Assembly (NCBI GenBank): GCA_032164245.1
Contig: JAVMKO010000001.1
Location: forward strand, 20,497,603 to 20,561,602
Length of the DNA stretch: 64,000 nucleotides
Direction of reading: 5' to 3'
Source: Sternotherus odoratus
Lineage: Eukaryota; Chordata; Testudines; Kinosternidae
Shown: piece after piece, positions 58,751-64,000 of the stretch
How the letters are laid out: each line of letters opens with the position of its first letter
How positions within the stretch are numbered: the first letter of the stretch is position 1
Program-made: the position numbers and the translations under genes
Notes under the pieces: generated by a model
What the model was told of the DNA's origin: nothing
Databases searched by the model: none
Seen by the model: only the letters and a program-made list of their open reading frames with translations

Positions 58751-61700
58751 GTCTAGTTTCTCCTCTCAGCTCTCCGTATGTGTGTCTCCTTTCTCTCCAT
58801 TCTTTTTTCTTGAGTCATGAATCTCTTTCTTGCCCTCTTCTCTGATGCATCCTGCTCCCATCTCTGCCCTTCTCCATTCCAGACTGCCCCAGTGCTGCTC
58901 TTATCTGAGTCACCGATGCATTTAGTTCCAGGTTCCAGTCCTCCCTCATTCCCCTCTTTTCCAGTCTGATCACCAGTAAAAGCAGCAAGAGAATTGTTAG
59001 CTTAGTTTCTTTAATGCTCTCAGTCATTTGGAATTAAGTCTTTTTTATTAATGTCGTGCATAAAAGTAGTTTGTCAAAAAAACTTTTGCCTCAGGCCAAG
59101 ATCCGCAATGGTATTTAGGAGTCTAACTTTCATTTTAAAAAGTGACTCAGATGCTTAGGGCCTAATTTCTATTGAGTTTCAATGAAACTTAAACTCCTAA
59201 GTGTCTAAGTCACTTTTGAAAACAGGAGTTGCATTTTTAAGTCACTGATACTCCGTAGAAAATTTTACCCAGGAGCTCAATGTCTCTACCTTACACACAC
59301 TGTCTCACTTCATGTGGATGATTTTATTTTTTCTTTACCAGCACAAATGGAATTGAATGGACTCTGACTTTGACTTTAATCCTAATTTAACCCCATAATT
59401 CAAGATGCGGCAGTGTTTTCATACACTTTCATCCATCAAAGCAGCTGTACATTGATTCATTCTTACCATCTTTATAAAGCATCAAAAGAATGTCTGATCC
59501 TAAGTATTTTGTAAGCTAGAGCTAATTTAGTTTCCCTTGCCCACTAAATGGTCCCATATTTGGATTTGTAAACTATAGGAGAAACAGCAAAACAAGACCT
59601 AATTTAAAGTGACTATTTAAATAGCTTCTAGACTTTTTCTAATGTAGCTATTTTTATACCCATCTTTATGTGACTGAACTCTGGGCCATATAAAATATCC
59701 ACTGAATTCAAGATTTAATAGTATAAGTGATTCAATTTCTGCCCCTGTTTTGCGAGCAACATGAACATTAAACCCAACATTTTTATTTTGTTTTCTTCAA
59801 TTGCCGTGTTAACATGTAGAAATGTAATGGGGTTCTGGAAAGGCAGAACATTCTTCCTTCATATCATGTGATAAACGATGTTTAGAAATATGAGATAGCT
59901 CATAATAGGCATAGTTTGTAGCAAGTATTTCTGTTCTGAAACAGATGCTGCACAGTTGGCCCTATGGTTGGCAAACTGTGGCATGGGAAACCCAAATTTT
60001 AAGGGCGTAAAAATTCACTGAATGTGTTATGTACTGATTTGTAGGAATATATATAGCACTTCCCACCATTGGATGTAACATATATTATACACATGAATAG
60101 GTGTGGGTTCATGTGTATAATATATGTTATGTTACATCTACTGGCTAATTTATTAGCGCTACTCTTTCAGCTCTCTCTATGGAAACTTGGGTTTACAGAG
60201 ACTGAGAAGCTGCATATATGATCTGCTGACTGTGTTGTTTGAATGTGTGTACCCATGATTGCCTGCCAGTGTAATGGGTCTGAGTTTGAGTTTCTGGCTT
60301 CCCTACCTCTGGTCCCTTTCATTCTGTTACAATGAGATGTTTTCATGCAGTCTAGAAATCAAAGATGTTTGCAGGTAAATCAGTGAACCTTTCTTGACTG
60401 GAAACAGAGACCATAGTACAAACAAAGAGATCCAGGACAGAAAACCCAGGAGGAGAACACGTCAAACTGAAATGATTCATTTGCTTTGAATAATTTACAC
60501 TATTATATAAATCACAGAGATAGCGGAGCTTGTACAACAACCTTGGTCCTTCAGTATCAAGAACACAAGCTTTTACCATCAAAGCTAATGGAAACTTAAT
60601 GTTATTGATCATAGGTCCCTTCTCCTCATCATAGCACAAGATAATTGCATATTTAGAGCTACTACACCATAAAATATTATAAGAATTAAACTGACAAATG
60701 TGATAAAGCACAGATAAGATTTGAAATATGAACTAGTATATAATTTCATATGCACTTTTCTGTGCTTAATTTCCTTAAAATAACCTTTCACAGATGGGTA
60801 GTAATTTACACTTAGCTACATTAGTGAGAGTTTTAACTTCCACTCTCTTATTTCCAATGTCAGCATAAGTATTCATAAAAGACAATATGTAGCCATGAAT
60901 TCCTAGGCATAACTAAAGGTCAGGCATCATGAAAAAAAAAGTCCATAAGTGCCAAAAGCATAAATGAAAAGCATGTGGTATGCTATTTTTGTTACATATT
61001 TTACAAAGCAAAATTAGAGCTCTTGGAATTGTTAGGCTTTTTTTAGAGGATAATGACGTGTTCCTTTCTCTCGCAAGTAGAGATATCTGTTATATTAAGA
61101 CAATTTTGTCCCATTTGGCTGTTCATATTCTCATATGGAATGCCAGAGCATGAAGAAATTCACCTCTCATATATCCATTAGCTTAACTCCTCCATCGGAA
61201 ATCATGATAATATATCTGCTGACTCCTAGGTCAAGAGATTTAACTTAGCTCAATGGAAGATAAATACATTATTGTACGACCTCACCTTTATCAAGTTTTG
61301 CAAGTTTTGCAAGTTGCCAGTTCCATTATAAGCAGAGCTCATTGAACTCTGTAGTTACCAAAAGTGCTCTATTTGTAGAACCAATTTTCTTGTATGAAAC
61401 ATAATTAATGTCTCTCTCACACATCATCTGGCTTTATATTTGTCTGAACCTGCAAAAATGTCTGATGAAAATAGTAGTAGTCATCATCATCTAATCTATT
61501 CTTTCATTCAAGAACATTGACAAAGAGTGTGTTATTGCTTAACAACAAGAACTATCAAGAAATGGAAAAGAAGCTGGTTTCTATGTAGTGTGATGTCAGG
61601 GAAAAGGAGAACTTTATAATGTAATGTCAAATTTAATAATCTAATCTATCTTTTTCAATATCATCACGAATGCTTAGTGAGGAGGGCCTTCAACTAGGTT

Positions 61701-61839
61701 GGACAGGGGAGCAGGAGACAAAAGCCCACAGGTAAGTCAAAAACATGGAGACCTGGGAGAAGGGTCAGAATCTGGAGGGACCATGGGCAACTATGGGAGT
61801 GACAAAGGAGAGGCAAGAGGGAACATAGAGGGGAAATCA
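58751..61839. other. Intron with small palindromic repeats
   Basis: Mostly AT-rich. 59105-59235 is an imperfect palindrome (TTTAGGAGTCTAACTTTCAT and AAAAGTGACTCAGATGCTTA against AAACTCCTAAGTGTCTAAGT and CACTTTTGAAAAC), a short repeat type common in reptiles. Nothing coding. Confidence 0.4.
60072..60138. repeat. Long near-perfect hairpin
   Basis: Left arm 60072-60097 and right arm 60108-60138 are inverse copies over 26 bp, with a single 5-nt insertion in the right arm and a 10-nt loop (TAGGTGTGGG). Confidence 0.7.
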
Positions 61840-61845
61840 AATCAC

Positions 61846-62344
61846 ACATGACCTAAGAGGGGAGATTGAAAAAATTGGGTTTGTTTAGTCTTGAGAAGAG
61901 AAGATTGAGAGGGGACATGATAACAGGTTTCAAGTATATAAAAGATTGATACAAGGAAGAGGGAGAAAATTTGTTGTTCTTAACCTGTGAGGGTAGGACA
62001 AGAAACAATGGTCTTAAATTGTAGCAAGGGCAGTTTAGGTTGGACATTAGGAAAAACTTCTTCTGTCAGAGTGGTTAAGCAATAGAATAAATTACCAGGA
62101 AGAAGAGGAGGATGAGGTTTTTTAAACAACTAACAAAACCATCCAAAGCACAGGATTTTTGGTAATGGGGGACTTCATCTATCCAGACATCTGTTAGGAA
62201 AAGAATACAGCATGGCACAGATTATCCAACATGTTCTTGGAGATGCACTGGAGATTTTTTACTTCAAAAGGTGGAGAAAGTAACTGGGGAAGAGGTTGTC
62301 CTACATTTGATTTTGACAAATAAGGAGGAATTGTGCAAGCTGGA
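61846..62344 (+). mobile_element. CR1 LINE fragments (ORF2)
   Basis: 61846-62099 resembles the C-terminal coding region, inverse-free on the + strand (GGGGAGATTGAAAAAATTGG, GTTTAGTCTTGAGAAGAGAA, TAGGTTGGACATTAGGAAAA). 62160-62340 resembles the endonuclease end: GDFIYPDIC and LHLILTNKEE in one frame with changes. The order (C-terminal before endonuclease) shows two separate fragments. Both are non-coding now. Confidence 0.6.
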
Positions 62345-62644
62345 GTCCCCCAATCCTCTGCACATTTCTGGCTTTCTTGTCCCTTGTCCCTGGCAGCCAG
62401 GCCCTCGTCCTTGGCACCATGTCCCTAGCTGGGCTCTCTCATAGACAGTGACCCTGAGTGGAGTTAGCTGGCATGAAAAGAGGCTCCATACCATCCCCTC
62501 AGTGGGGGAGGGGCCAAGCAAGTGCCAGGGGGGAGGCACGGCAGGAGAAGGATAGAGCTTCCCTCCCCCACTGGCAGGATGAGCAGAGCAAGCCCTGCAA
62601 GGACAACTCAGCACTCTCATAAATTGGAGGGGACCCCGCATGTC
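62345..62644. repeat. GC-rich interspersed repeat fragment
   Basis: 62565-62640 (CCCCCACTGGCAGGATGAGC, GAGCAAGCCCTGCAAGGAC) is similar to 13680-13780. Earlier part (TGTCCCTTGTCCCTGGCAGC) is unclassified. Confidence 0.4.
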
Positions 62645-63362
62645 CCCTCTGATCTTAAATTACAGCAACGGGGGGATTAGGTTGGACATTAGGAAACATT
62701 TCTTGGCTGTCTGGGTAGTTAAGCACTGGAACAAATTAGTTGGAAGGTTGTGTGTGAGGTTTTTAAGAACAGATTAGACCAGGGGTGGGCAAACTACAGC
62801 CCGTGGGCAGCGCTGCAGTGGCGTGGCTGGCTCCAGCAGGGCCTGAGCTCCTGCCACTCTTAGCAGCATGGTAAGTAGGAGAGGCTGTGAGCTCCTGCGG
62901 GGCCACGTGTCTGACTCCGGCAGGCCTGAGTGGTGTGATAATGGGGTCGGGGTCAGGGCTGGACTGGGGCCTTGGATAAGGGGCAGGGAGTCCTGGGGTT
63001 CTGTCAGGGGGAAAGGGGTGTGAATAGGGGTCAGGGCAGCCAGGGGACAGGGAGCAGGGAGGCTTAGAGGGGAGCAGGTGGTCGTTAGGGGTGGTGGGGG
63101 TCTCGGGAGGGTGCAGTCAGGGGACAAGGAGCAGAGGAGGTTGGATGGGTTGAGGATTCTGAGGGGGCGGGAAGTGGGAGGGGGTTGCATGGGGCGGGAG
63201 CAAGGCAGACTTCCCTACCCAGTCCTCCGTACAATTTTTCAACCTCAATGTGGCCCTCAGGCCAAAAAGTTTCCCCATGCTTGGATTAGACAAACACCTG
63301 TCAGGAATGGAGTTATTACACAGTCCTACTTTGAGTGCAGGGGACAGGACTAGAAGGCTAAT
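62645..63362 (+). mobile_element. CR1 3' fragment split by a hAT MITE
   Basis: Left part 62645-62771 (TTAGGTTGGACATTAGGAAA, AGTTAAGCACTGGAACAAAT) continues after the MITE at 63292 (AAACACCTGTCAGGAATGGA). Removing the MITE and one target copy restores a colinear CR1 tail, as in the CR1 at 63364. Confidence 0.7.
62780..63283. mobile_element. hAT-type MITE nested in CR1, perfect target duplication
   Basis: Begins CAGGGGTGGGCAAACTACAG and ends GGCCAAAAAGTTTCCCCATG plus CTTG (decayed from CACCCCTG). It is flanked by GATTAGAC at 62772-62779 and 63284-63291. Same family as 23010-23918 but 504 bp long, with a different GC-rich interior length. Confidence 0.85.
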
Positions 63363-63363
63363 G

Positions 63364-63979
63364 GCATTTTGGGCTGTATCAGTAGGGGCATTGCCAGCAC
63401 ATCAAAGGATGTGATCATTTCCCTCTATTCAACATTGGTGAGACCTCATCTGGAGTACTGTGTCCAGTTTTGGGGCCCACACTACAAGAAAGATGTAGAA
63501 AAATTGGAAAGAGTCCAGATGAGGGCAACAAAAATGATTAGGGGTCTGAAGCACATGACTTATGAGGAGAGGCTCAGGGAACTGGGATTGTTTAGTCTAC
63601 AGAAGAGAAGACTGAGGGGAGATTTGATAGCTGCTTTCAACTACCTGAAAGGGGATTCAAAAGAGGATGGATCTAGACTGTTCTCAGTGGTACCAGATGA
63701 CAGAACAAGGAGTAATGGTCTCAAGTTGCCGTGGGGGAGGTTTAGGTTGGATATTAGGGAAAACATTTTCACTAGGAGGGTGGTGAAGCACTGGAATGTG
63801 TCACCTAGGGAGGTGGTGGAATCGCCTTCCTTAGAGGTTTTCAAGGTCAGGCTTGAAAAAGCCCTGGCTGGGATGATTTAGTTGGGGTTGGTCCTCTTTT
63901 GAGCAGGGAGTTGGACTAGATAACCTCTTGATGTCCCTTCCAACCCTGATATTCTATGATTCTATGATTCTATGACCTA
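63364..63979 (+). mobile_element. CR1 LINE 3' end
   Basis: Carries the last 170 codons of ORF2 followed by GAGCAGGGAGTTGGACTAGA, TCCCTTCCAACCCTGATATT and three copies of ATTCTATG (63951-63974), the CR1 terminal octamer repeat. It is 5'-truncated, as is usual for this family. A short partial tail (CCTATTGATGTCTCTTCC) runs to the window end. Confidence 0.85.
63369..63881 (+). pseudogene. CR1 ORF2 C-terminal fragment
   Basis: Uninterrupted for 170 codons: [20 protein letters not shown], then [51 protein letters not shown] and [20 protein letters not shown], with a stop at 63879-63881. This is the region after the reverse transcriptase palm of CR1 ORF2. The polymerase and endonuclease are missing, so it is a dead 5'-truncated copy despite the open frame. 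Confidence 0.8.
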
Positions 63980-64000
63980 TTGATGTCTCTTCCAATTCTA

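Overview
This window is vertebrate nuclear DNA, most likely from a turtle (a crocodilian is the main alternative). The evidence is the mix of repeats: CR1 LINE 3' ends with the ATTCTATG octamer tail, DIRS-type retrotransposons, hAT and Tc1/mariner-like MITEs, a PIF/Harbinger transposase and a Gmr1-like Ty3/Gypsy element. The low GC of the unique sequence and the long introns fit as well. No bacterial-style genes, operons or CRISPR arrays are present.

The host gene is MAGI2 (membrane-associated guanylate kinase, WW and PDZ domain containing 2), read on the + strand. Two exons (33629-33686 and 48291-48412) together encode the second WW domain. A third (49632-49814) opens the next PDZ domain with its GFGF carboxylate-binding loop. 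All three have consensus AG/GT borders and compatible phases. Between the last two lies a 129-nt open segment (48746-48874) with good splice sites and phase 1 on both sides. It looks like an in-frame cassette exon, and its acceptor is a tandem NAGNAG. Everything else is MAGI2 intron filled with mobile DNA; the exon completing the PDZ domain was not found downstream.

The most striking element is an apparently complete Ty3/Gypsy-type retrotransposon at 37152-42457. It has 393-bp LTRs that read as identical, a 4-bp target duplication, a tRNA-Leu-type primer site, a gag with a SCAN-like capsid segment and CCHC knuckle, and one long pol ORF ordered protease, integrase, reverse transcriptase, RNase H. 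Integrase before reverse transcriptase is the hallmark of the Gmr1 lineage. Identical LTRs and open frames mean a very recent insertion.

Layout: 1-1410 foldback hAT; 1565-2224 hAT MITE; 4030-5720 minus-strand LTR-element remnant; 6261-6524 SINE headed by a 5S rRNA sequence, with target duplication; 7238-7804 palindromic MITE; 9566-12150 DIRS copy 1; 12900-14950 GC-rich repeats and CR1; 21379-21990 hAT arm; 23010-23918 hAT MITE; 24231-27780 DIRS copy 2 with an inserted mariner-like MITE; 32982-33385 hAT MITE; 33629-33686 MAGI2 exon; 37152-42457 Gmr1-like element; 43277-45215 CR1, LTR-like, MITE and SINE-like repeats; 45864-47636 complete foldback hAT with a nested MITE; 48291-49814 MAGI2 exons; 50845-53411 Harbinger region with a broken transposase facing an accessory ORF; 56269-57314 hAT and mariner-like MITEs; 58150-58750 LTR-like repeat; 61840-63980 CR1 fragments with a nested hAT MITE. 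Several nested insertions with clean target duplications give a relative chronology. Family names rest on motif recognition by eye, without database searches.
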